64,000 nucleotides of DNA from Bifidobacterium rousetti (lineage in GTDB: Bacteria; Actinomycetota; Actinomycetes; Actinomycetales; Bifidobacteriaceae), in contig NZ_PEBH01000001.1 of assembly GCF_008698235.1 (NCBI RefSeq), forward strand, positions 62,001 to 126,000. Direction: 5' to 3'. The position numbers were made by a program, and so were the translations under genes. Position 1 is the first letter of the stretch; every line of letters begins with the position of its first letter. The notes under the pieces are model-generated. The model saw only the letters and a program-made list of their open reading frames with translations, made no database searches and had not been told where the DNA came from. This document shows positions 1 to 6,673 of the stretch, piece after piece.

Positions 1-256
1 CCGCTCGGCGTACCTGCGCGGCGATCAGCTCCGCGGACGCGGTGGGTTTGCCCTGGATCACGTTGATCCGGTACAGGCTTTCCATCGGGGTCAGACCCAT
101 GGATTGGCCGAGGCCGATGGCGACGAGCACGTCGGCGGGCTTGCCGCGGTACGCCTGCGGGAGGATGCCGGCCTGAGAGACAGCCTTCGCGTAGTTCATC
201 TGATCGCCGAGGGAGATGGCCATCGGCTGCTGCTGTTGGACGAGATCGTTGCTCAT
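1..256 (-). CDS. RecT-like phage recombination protein, partial (C-terminus off the window)
   Basis: Last visible gene of the leftward phage operon; 85 codons are seen, starting at the ATG at 256. The start overlaps the stop of the upstream gene as ATGA. The N-terminus is Gln-rich (LVQQQQPMAIS), followed by a segment of the type 'ILPQAYRGKPADVLVAIGLGQSMGLTPMESLYRINVIQGKPTASAELIAAQVRRAG'-like in style, i.e. a statement about partially substituting proteins for a named substrate. I recognise this pattern from actinophage proteins annotated as RecT-type single-strand annealing recombinases. The assignment is from memory of the family and only the N-terminal third is available. It could also be another phage DNA-metabolism protein. 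Confidence 0.5.
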   Translation of the reverse strand, partial: MSNDLVQQQQPMAISLGDQMNYAKAVSQAGILPQAYRGKPADVLVAIGLGQSMGLTPMESLYRINVIQGKPTASAELIAAQVRRA

Positions 257-750
257 TTGGATGCCTCCAAGAGTCCGAGGTTGGCGAATGATTCGAGGGT
301 GAATGGTTTGTGGACGAACGCGCGGTCGAGACGGACGGTGATGACGCCCCTGCGACCGGGCTTGTAGGCCACGCCGGCGGGGAGCTCGCCGTCATGTGCG
401 GTGATCAGGTCGCGCAGGTATTCGGCCGTGGTGGCTTCGGGCTTCGGGTAGTTGACGGTCTGCCATGCGTTCTTGCCGCCGGGCACTTGTGCTTTGATGT
501 CGTGCAGGACGTTCGCGTAGGCGATGGGGTCGTCGACCGTGTATTTGCCTGTGCCGTCGTGGGTGGCGAGGAGCACGCCGACCTTCTCGCCGTCGAACGT
601 GACGTCCTCGGCGTCGTCGAGGGCGAGACCACGGTGCTGGGCTTCGGCCTTGGCGTTGTCCATCGCGGTTTTCTGGAGTTTGCCGATCTTCGCGAGTCCG
701 GCCAGATAGGTGCGGAGTTCCGCGTCGGTCATTTCGTCGAGCTGTTTCAC
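253..750 (-). CDS. Phage early protein, unknown function (165 aa)
   Basis: A 165-residue soluble acidic protein with no membrane segment. It starts at the ATG at 750, which overlaps the stop of the upstream gene by 4 bp, and its stop overlaps the RecT-like start by 4 bp. The N-terminal 40 residues look helical (MKQLDEMTDAELRTYLAGL). The C-terminal half contains 'GVAYKPGRRGVITVRLDRAF', which could be a DNA-contacting basic segment. Position beside a recombinase suggests a nuclease or accessory role in phage recombination, but no catalytic motif is visible. The family is not recognised. Confidence 0.6.
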   Translation of the reverse strand: MKQLDEMTDAELRTYLAGLAKIGKLQKTAMDNAKAEAQHRGLALDDAEDVTFDGEKVGVLLATHDGTGKYTVDDPIAYANVLHDIKAQVPGGKNAWQTVNYPKPEATTAEYLRDLITAHDGELPAGVAYKPGRRGVITVRLDRAFVHKPFTLESFANLGLLEASK

Positions 751-1139
751 TGCATGTCCTCCTCGGGCTGGTAGCCGCAGTCGAACTCGTCGATGCTGGC
801 GCGCAGGGCGACGATGCCGGCGATCGCCTCGTTCGCGTCCTGGGCGATGAATCCGTCGCTGTGGGTCATGGCCTCGTGCAGGACCTGTTCGACGGCCTCG
901 TACGCCCCGTCGAGCAGGTTCCGGTAGCGGCCGAACCGGGCCAGCGCCTCGGCGTCGTTGTCGGCTTGGGTGTCGTAGGGGGTGAGCGTGGTACGGGAGG
1001 CGCCCATGCTCTGGAGGATGAGCTCCATGAGGGCCCGGCGGTCGGGCATGGCCCTGAGATGGTCGAGGCGGTCGTGGAGCTCGTCGGCGAACGCGCCGAC
1101 CAGATCGGCGTAGTCGCTCATCGGGGTTTCGGTTTTCAT
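747..1139 (-). CDS. Phage early protein, unknown function (130 aa, acidic)
   Basis: Third-from-last visible gene of the leftward operon. It has ATGA overlaps with both neighbours, which supports coupled translation and the start at 1139; an internal Met at codon 7 (MSDYADLV) is an alternative start. The protein is helical and rich in Ala, Asp and Glu, with no signal peptide, membrane segment or metal-binding cluster. Family not recognised. Confidence 0.6.
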   Translation of the reverse strand: MKTETPMSDYADLVGAFADELHDRLDHLRAMPDRRALMELILQSMGASRTTLTPYDTQADNDAEALARFGRYRNLLDGAYEAVEQVLHEAMTHSDGFIAQDANEAIAGIVALRASIDEFDCGYQPEEDMQ

Positions 1140-1282
1140 GTGTGCTTCCTTCGTATGAGTTGGTTGATCGCTGCGTTCTGGAGGATGTGGAACGTGTTCC
1201 GGTCGGCCTCGTAGAGGATTCGGCGCAGGGTCACGTCCGTGACGAGCCGGTCGAGGAGCCGGGGCAGGTCGTCATCGGTCAT
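1136..1282 (-). CDS. Small phage protein (48 aa)
   Basis: A very short gene held in place by 4-bp ATGA overlaps on both sides (start 1282, stop 1136). Sequence MTDDDLPRLLDRLVTDVTLR followed by a basic helical tail ending RRKHT. It is charged, helical and without membrane segments. The overlap architecture is the main evidence that it is real. Function unknown. Confidence 0.5.
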   Translation of the reverse strand: MTDDDLPRLLDRLVTDVTLRRILYEADRNTFHILQNAAINQLIRRKHT

Positions 1283-1491
1283 TTGCGTTTTCTCGGGTAG
1301 AGGTATTCCCTGCGGGTCATGGTGTGGGCGCGGTCGTATTTCTCGACCTCCTCGGGTCGCCATCCACGGACGCGTCCTCCGGGGCCGAGCACCGGCGTCG
1401 GTGCTGAGCCGCGGTACACACGGTCGTACATCGAGGTCACGGTGATGCCGTAATGTCTGGCCAGATCGGCGTATGACAGCAGTTGCTCCAT
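1279..1491 (-). CDS. Small HTH/excisionase-like DNA-binding protein (70 aa)
   Basis: Starts at the ATG at 1491, preceded on the minus strand by AGAAAGG about 7 bases upstream. Residues 4-30 (LLSYADLARHYGITVTSMY) form a MerR/AlpA-type winged-helix signature. The segment 'GGRVRGWRPEEVEKYDR' matches the wing and helix of small phage excisionases or AlpA-type regulators. Its 3' end overlaps the next gene by 4 bp. It could be an excisionase (Xis) for the nearby integrase or a transcription factor of the operon. The fold assignment is reasonable; the specific role is inference. Confidence 0.6.
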   Translation of the reverse strand: MEQLLSYADLARHYGITVTSMYDRVYRGSAPTPVLGPGGRVRGWRPEEVEKYDRAHTMTRREYLYPRKRK

Positions 1492-1813
1492 TGTGGTATC
1501 CTTTCTGTCGGAATCGTTTTCTGGCCCCGGTTGCAGCCGGGGCTTTCTTTGTTGAGCTGTCTGCTCGTGGACGGCCGTGGAATCGCACCACGGTCCCGGC
1601 CTTTGCCGCGTACATGACACCGCGATCTCGGCTGGGGGCTGCTTGCTCCGCCCTAGGTGGGGTGATGCTGAAGTGAAATCGACAATCAACGGACCGGCAT
1701 CACCCCGATCCCGTATGGTTTTTATTGACTTTTGAGTTATTTGGGATTTGTACGGTCTCCTTTACCGCCGCCCGCCGCGGGAAAGAAAGGAAAGCGCGGG
1801 CGGGCAAGACTTG
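1492..1813. other. Phage intergenic region, no gene seen (322 bp)
   Basis: No convincing coding sequence on either strand. It holds the ribosome-binding site of the leftward gene starting at 1491, one strong hairpin (listed separately) and an AT-rich patch at about 1715-1755. It probably contains a leftward promoter, but I cannot place -35/-10 boxes with confidence. Confidence 0.5.
1520..1546 (+). terminator. Hairpin with T-rich tail, rightward
   Basis: GCCCCGG-ttgca-CCGGGGC stem followed by TTTCTTT on the plus strand, so it would stop rightward transcription just in front of the leftward gene block. A related hairpin (GCCCCGGC/GCCGGGGC with AAAG on the outside) lies at 6627-6650 in the opposite orientation. 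The two may bound the phage module against antisense transcription. Confidence 0.5.
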
Positions 1814-2011
1814 TCATTCGTCGAGGTCGGCGAGGATGAGGCAGACGAGGCGGATGAAACCGCCCGCGCCGATGACCCACGCGCTCGTCATGCCCCACGG
1901 GTCGGCCGGCCACCAGTGCGTGCCCACGTACAGGAACGCGCCCACAAGGAGCAGCGCGCAGATCAGGCCGGTCGTGTACGGGTAACGGTCCGAGAACGAT
2001 TCATGTTTCAT
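1814..2011 (-). CDS. Small membrane protein, two TM segments (65 aa)
   Basis: Starts at the ATG at 2011 with AGGAGA upstream. Residues about 14-32 (TTGLICALLLVGAFLYVG) and 42-60 (TSAWVIGAGGFIRLVCLIL) are two hydrophobic helices separated by a Trp/Pro-rich loop. The leader 'GGAGACGGAACG-ATG-AA' is shared with the gene starting at 2705, which suggests duplicated translation-initiation modules. In the leftward phage operon. Function unknown; holin-like or exclusion roles are possible but not shown. Confidence 0.55.
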   Translation of the reverse strand: MKHESFSDRYPYTTGLICALLLVGAFLYVGTHWWPADPWGMTSAWVIGAGGFIRLVCLILADLDE

Positions 2012-2083
2012 CGTTCCGTCTCCTTTCGTGTGGCCTCTCCCGCCGGTAGGCTGATAGCCGTCGGCAGGCGGAGGGGAGGATCA

Positions 2084-2587
2084 GTGGGTGCTTCGGATTG
2101 GTTGGCGTTGGTGTCGGCGGTCATCGCCGGCGTTGCCCTGGGGGTGTCGGTCGTGTCGGTCGTGTTCGCGAAACGGCAGGCGGATGCCGCGGCCGAGGCG
2201 AACAGGATCAGCCGGACGGCGAACGACATCGCCCGCCGCCAGCTCGACGTGATGCGCGAGCAGTTGGACGCGGACGCCGCGGCCGGGGCCGTCGGGCGGG
2301 CGTCGGTTGTCCCGTACGTGCCTCCGTGGCGGATCGACTGGTATCGGGGCAGCATGTTCGCCATCACCAACGGCGGCAGCGCGACGGAGCGGGACGTCAG
2401 GATCATTCCGCCGGACAACTGCGCCGTCGCGTCTGGTCTCGAGTTCGGGGAGATAGGGCCCATGTCGTCACGCACCTTCATGATCGTGCCGACGATGGCG
2501 ACCGAGTCGCGCGAGTTGACGGTGACGTGGGTGCATGACGGTGGGATTCGATCCTGGACAACAGTGCTGCCGTCTCGCGGTTCGTGA
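2084..2587 (+). CDS. Membrane-anchored coiled-coil protein, phage moron-like (167 aa)
   Basis: GTG start at 2084 preceded by GGAGGGGAGGA. The N-terminus has one membrane helix (about residues 6-28, WLALVSAVIAGVALGVSVV). A short helical coil with Ala/Asn heptads follows (ADAAAEANRISRTANDIARR), then a C-terminal beta-rich domain of about 90 residues (YVPPWRIDWYRGSMFAITN). A longer upstream reading is open but lacks a ribosome-binding site. It runs against the leftward genes and has the same layout as the protein at 3462-4082. TM-plus-coil proteins of this style are common on actinobacterial mobile elements; function unknown, with surface or exclusion roles as guesses. Confidence 0.65.
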   Translation: MGASDWLALVSAVIAGVALGVSVVSVVFAKRQADAAAEANRISRTANDIARRQLDVMREQLDADAAAGAVGRASVVPYVPPWRIDWYRGSMFAITNGGSATERDVRIIPPDNCAVASGLEFGEIGPMSSRTFMIVPTMATESRELTVTWVHDGGIRSWTTVLPSRGS

Positions 2588-2705
2588 TCGTGGTGTCCAC
2601 TTGGATGGTTCGTGTCCGGTGTTCGATCGCGAGCCACCACGCCACCAGTGCGGTCTCGGCCGCGAGGGCGGTCGTGACCACGGCGAGCAGGATGATCCCG
2701 TTCAT
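2478..2705 (-). CDS. Small membrane protein (75 aa), tail overlapping an opposite gene
   Basis: The ATG at 2705 overlaps the stop of the gene at 2702-2896 (ATGA) and has GGAGACGGAACG in front, the same leader as the gene at 2011. Residues 3-27 form one hydrophobic helix (GIILLAVVTTALAAETALVAW), then a charged segment. The last 20 residues (Ser/Thr/Pro/Arg-rich) lie antisense to the end of the 2084-2587 gene and look like non-selected sequence, so the true protein may have been truncated there. Function unknown; Rz/spanin-like or phage membrane proteins have similar size. Confidence 0.45.
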   Translation of the reverse strand: MNGIILLAVVTTALAAETALVAWWLAIEHRTRTIQVDTTITNRETAALLSRIESHRHAPTSPSTRATRSPSSARS

Positions 2706-2896
2706 CGTTCCGTCTCCTTCGTTTCCTTGAGTGTCCTGTTGATCTGGCGGGCGAACTCGCGTAGGGCGGTGGTGGTCATGCCCTCGACGATGTGCACGCG
2801 GTCGGCGCTGGCCATCTGGATGCGCCACGAGCCCGCCGGCCCCTGGCGGTCGATGGAGCAGTCGCCGTTCCACGGCATGCGGGTGATCACGGCCAT
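2702..2896 (-). CDS. Small phage protein (64 aa)
   Basis: Starts at the ATG at 2896 with GGGAGGTGGCGTG upstream. This start module is repeated almost exactly at 3429, where another gene also begins Met-Ala-Val. The N-terminus 'MAVITRMPWNGDCSIDRQG' could be a beta hairpin. The C-terminal part is a basic amphipathic helix (ALREFARQINRTLKETKE). The stop overlaps the following gene by 4 bp. No known family recognised. Confidence 0.55.
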   Translation of the reverse strand: MAVITRMPWNGDCSIDRQGPAGSWRIQMASADRVHIVEGMTTTALREFARQINRTLKETKETER

Positions 2897-3429
2897 CACG
2901 CCACCTCCCTTCCGTTGTTTTCCGTGTTGTTGGTGGGGGCGGAGGAGAAGCCGCCGCCCCCGTTTTCTCCTAGGATGTTGTCCAGCATCGTGTAAAGGGC
3001 GCGATGCGCATTCAAAGGAGAAGCATCATGACCGCATCCCAGAGGGAGCTGTTGGGGAACGCGCTGAGCAACATCGCCAACGGCACGAACATCGCCGTCA
3101 GGGTCAAGGAGAGCGCGCATGACCCGCAGGTACGGGAACTCGCCAAGGCCGTGCATTTCATCGGCTACGGGGCGCAGGAAATCGTCCACGCCCTGATCGA
3201 CGAGGGCCGTATCAAGGATCTCTAGCGCGCACCTGCTCACGGCGTCGAGCTGGAAGAGCAACGCCCTATGGCTCATACGCCGGCCCAACTGTTCGAACTC
3301 CTTCGCGTCGAGCGCGTCGCGGAAGAGATCGGGATTGAACGTGGCCTGTTCCAACAGGTGCAGGCCACCCGTCCTCAGTCCCGACTCCAACTCCGTGCAG
3401 ATGTTCAGCAACCGGGATTCCACGGCCAT
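2896..3429 (-). CDS. Phage protein of unknown function (177 aa) containing an antisense gene
   Basis: ATG at 3429 with GGGAGGTGGCGTG upstream; the stop overlaps the next start as TGATG, which argues that both ends are real. The first 65 codons (MAVESRLLNICTELESGLRT...) have the high G/C third positions expected here. Codons lying opposite the plus-strand gene at 3028-3225 do not; they read like a shadow. The last 30 codons look coding again (Gly/Asn-rich tail). Either the rightward gene was inserted without closing the frame, or this protein tolerates an antisense passenger. Function unknown. Confidence 0.4.
   Translation of the reverse strand: MAVESRLLNICTELESGLRTGGLHLLEQATFNPDLFRDALDAKEFEQLGRRMSHRALLFQLDAVSRCALEILDTALVDQGVDDFLRPVADEMHGLGEFPYLRVMRALLDPDGDVRAVGDVAQRVPQQLPLGCGHDASPLNAHRALYTMLDNILGENGGGGFSSAPTNNTENNGREVA
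3028..3225 (+). CDS. Small helical protein, moron-like (65 aa)
   Basis: AAAGGAG lies 7 bases before the ATG at 3028, a near-ideal ribosome-binding site. Almost every third codon base is G or C. The protein is two or three amphipathic helices (ASQRELLGNALSNIANG, VRELAKAVHFIGYGAQEIV), soluble, with no motif I recognise. It sits wholly inside, and antisense to, the leftward frame 2896-3429. A longer start at 3004 is possible but has no ribosome-binding site. Confidence 0.6.
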   Translation: MTASQRELLGNALSNIANGTNIAVRVKESAHDPQVRELAKAVHFIGYGAQEIVHALIDEGRIKDL

Positions 3430-3448
3430 CACGCCACCTCCCTGCGGG

Positions 3449-3461
3449 TAGAATCCGTGGC
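3449..3461 (+). promoter_or_regulatory. Candidate -10 box for a leaderless transcript
   Basis: TAGAAT at 3449-3454 is followed by 7 bases and then the ATG at 3462, which has no ribosome-binding site. That geometry is the standard actinobacterial leaderless arrangement. No clear -35 box is seen. Confidence 0.45.
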
Positions 3462-4082
3462 ATGGATTGGTGGAATCTGTTCTGGACTGGATTCGGCGCC
3501 GTCGTCGGCATGTTCGGCGCCGTCGCCGGTTTCGTTGCCCTGTTCCAGACGCGCAAGGCGAACAAGCTCGCGAAGGATGCGAACCTGATCGCGCAGGAAG
3601 CGAACCGCATCGCCGGAGAGTCCCGTGACGCCGCCTCGCGAGCCAACGATTTGGCACGACAGGCGAACGAGATAGGAGAACACGCGAACCTGATCGCGCA
3701 GCGGGCGTTGTCTGCCGGCCGCGATCAGACCGTCTATCGTTGGGCGTCCGAGTTCGATGCAGAGCGTGCCGTACTCCGTCTCATCGATGACTGCGGTCTC
3801 GACGCACGAGACGTTCATGTCGTCGTCCGATTCGAGGGCCAGACGGTAGGGGAAGGGGGCGCCGACCGCATGCCCGCATACGGACAGGTGACGCTCGAGG
3901 TCCCGCTCCTGGTCGAGAAGCTTCACGAAGAGGCCGTCTCCCTGAGACGGTCGGGTGTCATCGGCTCGCCGCATGTCAAGGTCACGATCGGTGTCGTCTG
4001 GGTCAGCGAGCTCGGGGTGTACCGCAGTCTGGAATGCGAGCAGGGCTTCGGCTATGCGAAGCGAAAGAAGATCCTCGCCTGA
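3462..4082 (+). CDS. Membrane-anchored coiled-coil protein (206 aa), moron-like
   Basis: ATG at 3462, probably translated from a leaderless message (see the -10 box at 3449). One N-terminal membrane helix (about residues 8-30, TGFGAVVGMFGAVAGFVAL) is followed by a regular coil of ANxIA/ANDLA-type heptads (about residues 34-90). A C-terminal domain of about 110 residues follows. It has the same plan as the protein at 2084-2587 but little direct sequence identity. It ends 2 bp from the convergent leftward gene at 4085. Third positions are strongly G/C, unlike the opposing 219-codon frame. Function unknown. Confidence 0.65.
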   Translation: MDWWNLFWTGFGAVVGMFGAVAGFVALFQTRKANKLAKDANLIAQEANRIAGESRDAASRANDLARQANEIGEHANLIAQRALSAGRDQTVYRWASEFDAERAVLRLIDDCGLDARDVHVVVRFEGQTVGEGGADRMPAYGQVTLEVPLLVEKLHEEAVSLRRSGVIGSPHVKVTIGVVWVSELGVYRSLECEQGFGYAKRKKILA

Positions 4083-4084
4083 CA

Positions 4085-4345
4085 TCACTCCACCTCCCTC
4101 GGGTCGGCGGTCACGAGCGGCTTCAACACGAACTCCTCTTGGAGCAGTTCATAGGGCTTGTATCCCGTGACCGTGCAGAACTCGTTGAGGTCAGCAAGAG
4201 AGAGCGGGACATTGCCATTGATGCGACGGTTGGCGGCGTCCCGGCTTTGTCCCGTCCTCTTGGCGTATTCCGCGATACTGATGTGCTGTGACGAAAGAAC
4301 CGCTCGAAATCGGTCGGACACAATGGAGTTGAGATCTACTGCCAT
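4085..4345 (-). CDS. HTH (Xre/Cro-type) regulator, second gene of the leftward operon (86 aa)
   Basis: ATG at 4345, with GGAAAG upstream on the minus strand. Residues 20-50 (ISIAEYAKRTGQSRDAANRR) form a helix-turn-helix, followed by a helical Tyr/Leu-rich tail. It lies right after the first leftward gene and opposite the repressor at 4724, which is where a Cro- or activator-like phage regulator is usually found. It would bind DNA; the operator is unknown, with the repeats at 4601-4654 as candidates. Role inferred from position. Confidence 0.6.
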   Translation of the reverse strand: MAVDLNSIVSDRFRAVLSSQHISIAEYAKRTGQSRDAANRRINGNVPLSLADLNEFCTVTGYKPYELLQEEFVLKPLVTADPREVE

Positions 4346-4395
4346 GACTTTCCTTGTGAAGTATCTGTTTGAACCTGACGGCGCCGTGCTCGGCG

Positions 4396-4566
4396 TCAGA
4401 TGGCGAGGACCGTGGGCGGAATGATTGGCAGTCCGAATTCCTCGGCGAGCCTCCGTCGGGCCTCCAGCCCCTGAGCCGCCGTGGCCCTCGCCCTGTAGGT
4501 CAGCCATTCCGAGTTCGAGACCCCGGCCGGCTGCTCCGGCATCCGCTCCGTGTTCCTGCTGTCCAT
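4396..4566 (-). CDS. First gene of the leftward phage operon (56 aa), unknown
   Basis: ATG at 4566, about 30 bases downstream of a good leftward promoter (-10 CATAAT at 4597-4602). AGAAAGG lies about 14 bases upstream, so the ribosome-binding site is distant or weak. The protein is short, charged and helical in the middle (LTYRARATAAQGLEARRRLAEE). Similar tiny first genes in actinophage early operons have no known function. Confidence 0.5.
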   Translation of the reverse strand: MDSRNTERMPEQPAGVSNSEWLTYRARATAAQGLEARRRLAEEFGLPIIPPTVLAI

Positions 4567-4596
4567 CTCCGTCCGTCCTTTCTGTTGACGCTTCTT

Positions 4597-4660
4597 ATTA
4601 TGCACGCAATTGCACGCATGGCAAGTCAAAATGACGCGCGGCGTGTCGCAATTGAACGCG
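4597..4660. promoter_or_regulatory. Phage switch region: leftward promoter with repeated GCAATTG elements
   Basis: On the minus strand TTGCCA (4619-4624), a 16-bp spacer and CATAAT (4597-4602, preceded by TG) make a strong promoter for the gene at 4566. The spacer contains the direct repeat TGCACGCA-at-TGCACGCA (4601-4618) with the palindrome GCAATTGC at its centre. A second GCAATTG lies at 4648-4654, nearer the repressor gene. These are plausible operator sites for the repressor at 4724 or the HTH protein at 4345. Confidence 0.5.
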
Positions 4661-4723
4661 ATTAGCCGCACTTGCTTTATGTCGCACAGCAAATGAGCGC
4701 GTCGAGACGCATAGGGCGATACC

Positions 4724-5128
4724 ATGGGAAACATGGGAAGCAAAAAGATAGAAGTCAGCGGATTGGGCCGCGTTGCCAGCAAGAACATTCGCGCGCAGCT
4801 AGGAATCAGGCGCATGTCTAATCGCGAGCTGGCAAGACAGATGGAGCGCAGCGAAAGCTATGTCCGAGCTCGTGTGAACGACGAAAAGGAATGGACCCTC
4901 AACGACATTGAGATAATCTGCCGGATCTGGCACCTACAGCCGTGCCAGATGGTCATCGAAGGCGGTGCGACTGCGCCCGCCTCCGCGCGTTCGTCGTTGG
5001 AGGAGACCGCGGCCCGCGAGCGGTCGAACATCGAGGCCGCGCTCCACGCGCTGGAGACCGATCCCATGAGCCTCGCCGCCTACGAGGACCCCCACAAACA
5101 CGACCCCGACCCCGACAACATCGCATGA
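4724..5128 (+). CDS. HTH repressor of the phage element (134 aa)
   Basis: Diverges from the leftward early operon, the usual place for a lysogeny repressor. Residues 20-60 carry an Xre-type helix-turn-helix (LGIRRMSNRELARQMERSES). A helical segment and a disordered acidic/His-rich C-terminus (PHKHDPDPDN) follow. There is no catalytic autocleavage (S24) domain, so induction could go through the ImmA/IrrE-type peptidase encoded at 6213. The start is either 4724 or the Met three codons later; neither has a strong ribosome-binding site. Confidence 0.65.
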   Translation: MGNMGSKKIEVSGLGRVASKNIRAQLGIRRMSNRELARQMERSESYVRARVNDEKEWTLNDIEIICRIWHLQPCQMVIEGGATAPASARSSLEETAARERSNIEAALHALETDPMSLAAYEDPHKHDPDPDNIA

Positions 5129-5205
5129 GAGGAGGAAACCCGACCCGGACGTAGATGGAGTAAAAGGGGTCGAATTCGACGCCTTTTATCGGAAAGGAGC
5201 ATTTC

Positions 5206-6216
5206 ATGGAGAACGAGGAGCCGCAGGAGGGCAGCATCGTCCTCTACCAAGCGGACGGCAGGAACGTGCCCGTGCAGGTCACGTACAGGGACGAGACGTT
5301 CTGGATGACGCAGAAGGGCATGGCCGAACTCTTCGGCGTGACCCCGCAGACCATCACCCGCCACCTGCAGAACATATACGCGGAGGGCGAGCTGGACGAG
5401 AAGTCAACCTGTACGTCTTTTGTACAAGTTCAAACCGAAGGCGGCAGAACGGTTCGCCGTTCCCTGACGTTCTACGATCTCGACGCGATCATCGCGGTCG
5501 GCTACCGCGTCAACAGCAAACAGGCCACCCAGTTCCGCATCTGGGCCACGAGCGTACTGCACGAATACATCGTCAAGGGGTTCGCGCTCAATGACGACAT
5601 GCTCAAGAACGGTCGTCCTTTCGGCGACGACTACTTCGAGGAGCTGCTCGCGCGCATCCGCGACATCCGTACCAGCGAGCGGCGCTTCTACCAGAAGATA
5701 ACCGACCTGTTCAGCGAGGTCAGCTGGGATTACGATCCGAAATCGCAGACCGCGCGCGACTTCTTCGCGAGCTTCCAGAACAAGATGCACTACGCCATCA
5801 CCGGATTGACCGCCGCCGAGATCATCACCAGCCGGGTCGATTCCTCAAAGACGAACATGGGACTGACGAATTGGAAGGGGTCACCGAAGGGGCATCCGCA
5901 CGCCGGCGACGTCGCGATAGCCAAGAACTACCTCAGCAAGGACGAATTGGAGGCGTTGAACACCCTGACCACCGGCCTGCTCGATCTGACCGAGGCAAGG
6001 GTCCGGCGGCGCACGCTCACCAGCATGAGCGAATGCGCCGAACTCATAGACCAATATCTCAAGCTCGCGGGTATGCCCCTGCTCGAAGGCAAAGGCAACC
6101 GCGGCCACAGGCAGGCGGTCGACAAGGCGATGGACGAATACCGCAAATGGGACAAGGCAAGGGAGAACGACTTCGACAAATTCGTCAAGGGCGTCGAAGA
6201 CGGCGCGCTCCGATGA
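5206..6216 (+). CDS. RhuM-family protein (336 aa)
   Basis: AAAGGAG 8 bases before the ATG. The N-terminal half is a typical RhuM domain: 'ETFWMTQKGMAELFGVTPQT' (a helix-turn-helix-like region), 'SLTFYDLDAIIAVGYRV', 'ATQFRIWATSVLHEYIVKGF'. The C-terminal half resembles the Fic/DOC-linked part of longer RhuM proteins (KMHYAITGLTAAEII, ELIDQYLKLAGMPLL). RhuM proteins are common on genomic islands and phages. The name comes from a Salmonella island gene, but the biochemical role is unclear. Full length; ends in an ATGA overlap with the peptidase gene, so the two are probably co-translated. Confidence 0.85.
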   Translation: MENEEPQEGSIVLYQADGRNVPVQVTYRDETFWMTQKGMAELFGVTPQTITRHLQNIYAEGELDEKSTCTSFVQVQTEGGRTVRRSLTFYDLDAIIAVGYRVNSKQATQFRIWATSVLHEYIVKGFALNDDMLKNGRPFGDDYFEELLARIRDIRTSERRFYQKITDLFSEVSWDYDPKSQTARDFFASFQNKMHYAITGLTAAEIITSRVDSSKTNMGLTNWKGSPKGHPHAGDVAIAKNYLSKDELEALNTLTTGLLDLTEARVRRRTLTSMSECAELIDQYLKLAGMPLLEGKGNRGHRQAVDKAMDEYRKWDKARENDFDKFVKGVEDGALR

Positions 6217-6623
6217 CCCCCATCCTGCCGGTGTCGGCGCGTCTGAACTACGGGCCGATGCGCATGCTCCTGTACGAGGTCGCGCCCGGCCTGACCGTCG
6301 GCAGCGCCATCCTCGCCGGTGATCTCCACGGCGTGTACGACCTGCTGCACGACACCATCGTCATCGACCGCAGCATGACGTACACGCGCAAACGCTGCAC
6401 CCTGGTGCACGAGCTCGTCCACCGCGCCTACGGGGATTACGGGCATCAGCGCGAACGCCGGTGCCGGATCGTCACCGCCCGGCTCCTCATCGACGAGCAG
6501 GAGTACGCGCGCGCCGAGGCCATGTACGAGGGCGACCCGTGGCTCATGGCCGACGAATTGAACGTGACCGTGCAGGTCGTCCTCGACTACCGGGAGTGGC
6601 TGCATGAATCACGGGCCGCATAG
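6213..6623 (+). CDS. ImmA/IrrE-type zinc metallopeptidase (136 aa)
   Basis: The start overlaps the rhuM stop (ATGA). Residues 64-70 carry the HExxH-type zinc site in 'TLVHELVHRAYGDYG'; a following helix 'EYARAEAMYEGDPWLMADELNV' matches the family's third-ligand and substrate region. ImmA-type enzymes cleave phage or ICE repressors during induction. Here the likely partner is the repressor at 4724, two genes upstream. Length is at the short end of the family. Function inferred from family and context. Confidence 0.75.
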   Translation: MTPILPVSARLNYGPMRMLLYEVAPGLTVGSAILAGDLHGVYDLLHDTIVIDRSMTYTRKRCTLVHELVHRAYGDYGHQRERRCRIVTARLLIDEQEYARAEAMYEGDPWLMADELNVTVQVVLDYREWLHESRAA

Positions 6624-6626
6624 GAA

Positions 6627-6650
6627 AGCCCCGGCGCAGGGCCGGGGCGG
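6627..6650 (-). terminator. GC hairpin between the peptidase and integrase genes
   Basis: GCCCCGGC-gcag-GGCCGGGGC; on the minus strand it is followed by TTTCC. It resembles the hairpin at 1520 in opposite orientation. It could end leftward antisense transcription or mark a boundary of the element. Confidence 0.4.
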
Positions 6651-6673
6651 AAGGCCGGAAGGAAGGTCGTCTC

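Noticed and set aside
1748..2083. A longer start for the 2084 membrane protein
   Set aside because: It would overlap the minus-strand gene 1814-2011 entirely and has no ribosome-binding site; GTG 2084 has a strong one.
3429..4088. Minus-strand frame of 219 codons opposite the 3462-4082 gene, whose stop overlaps the 3429 start
   Set aside because: Third-position composition and clear TM-coil organisation favour the plus-strand gene; the overlap with 3429 is tempting but the sequence reads as a shadow.
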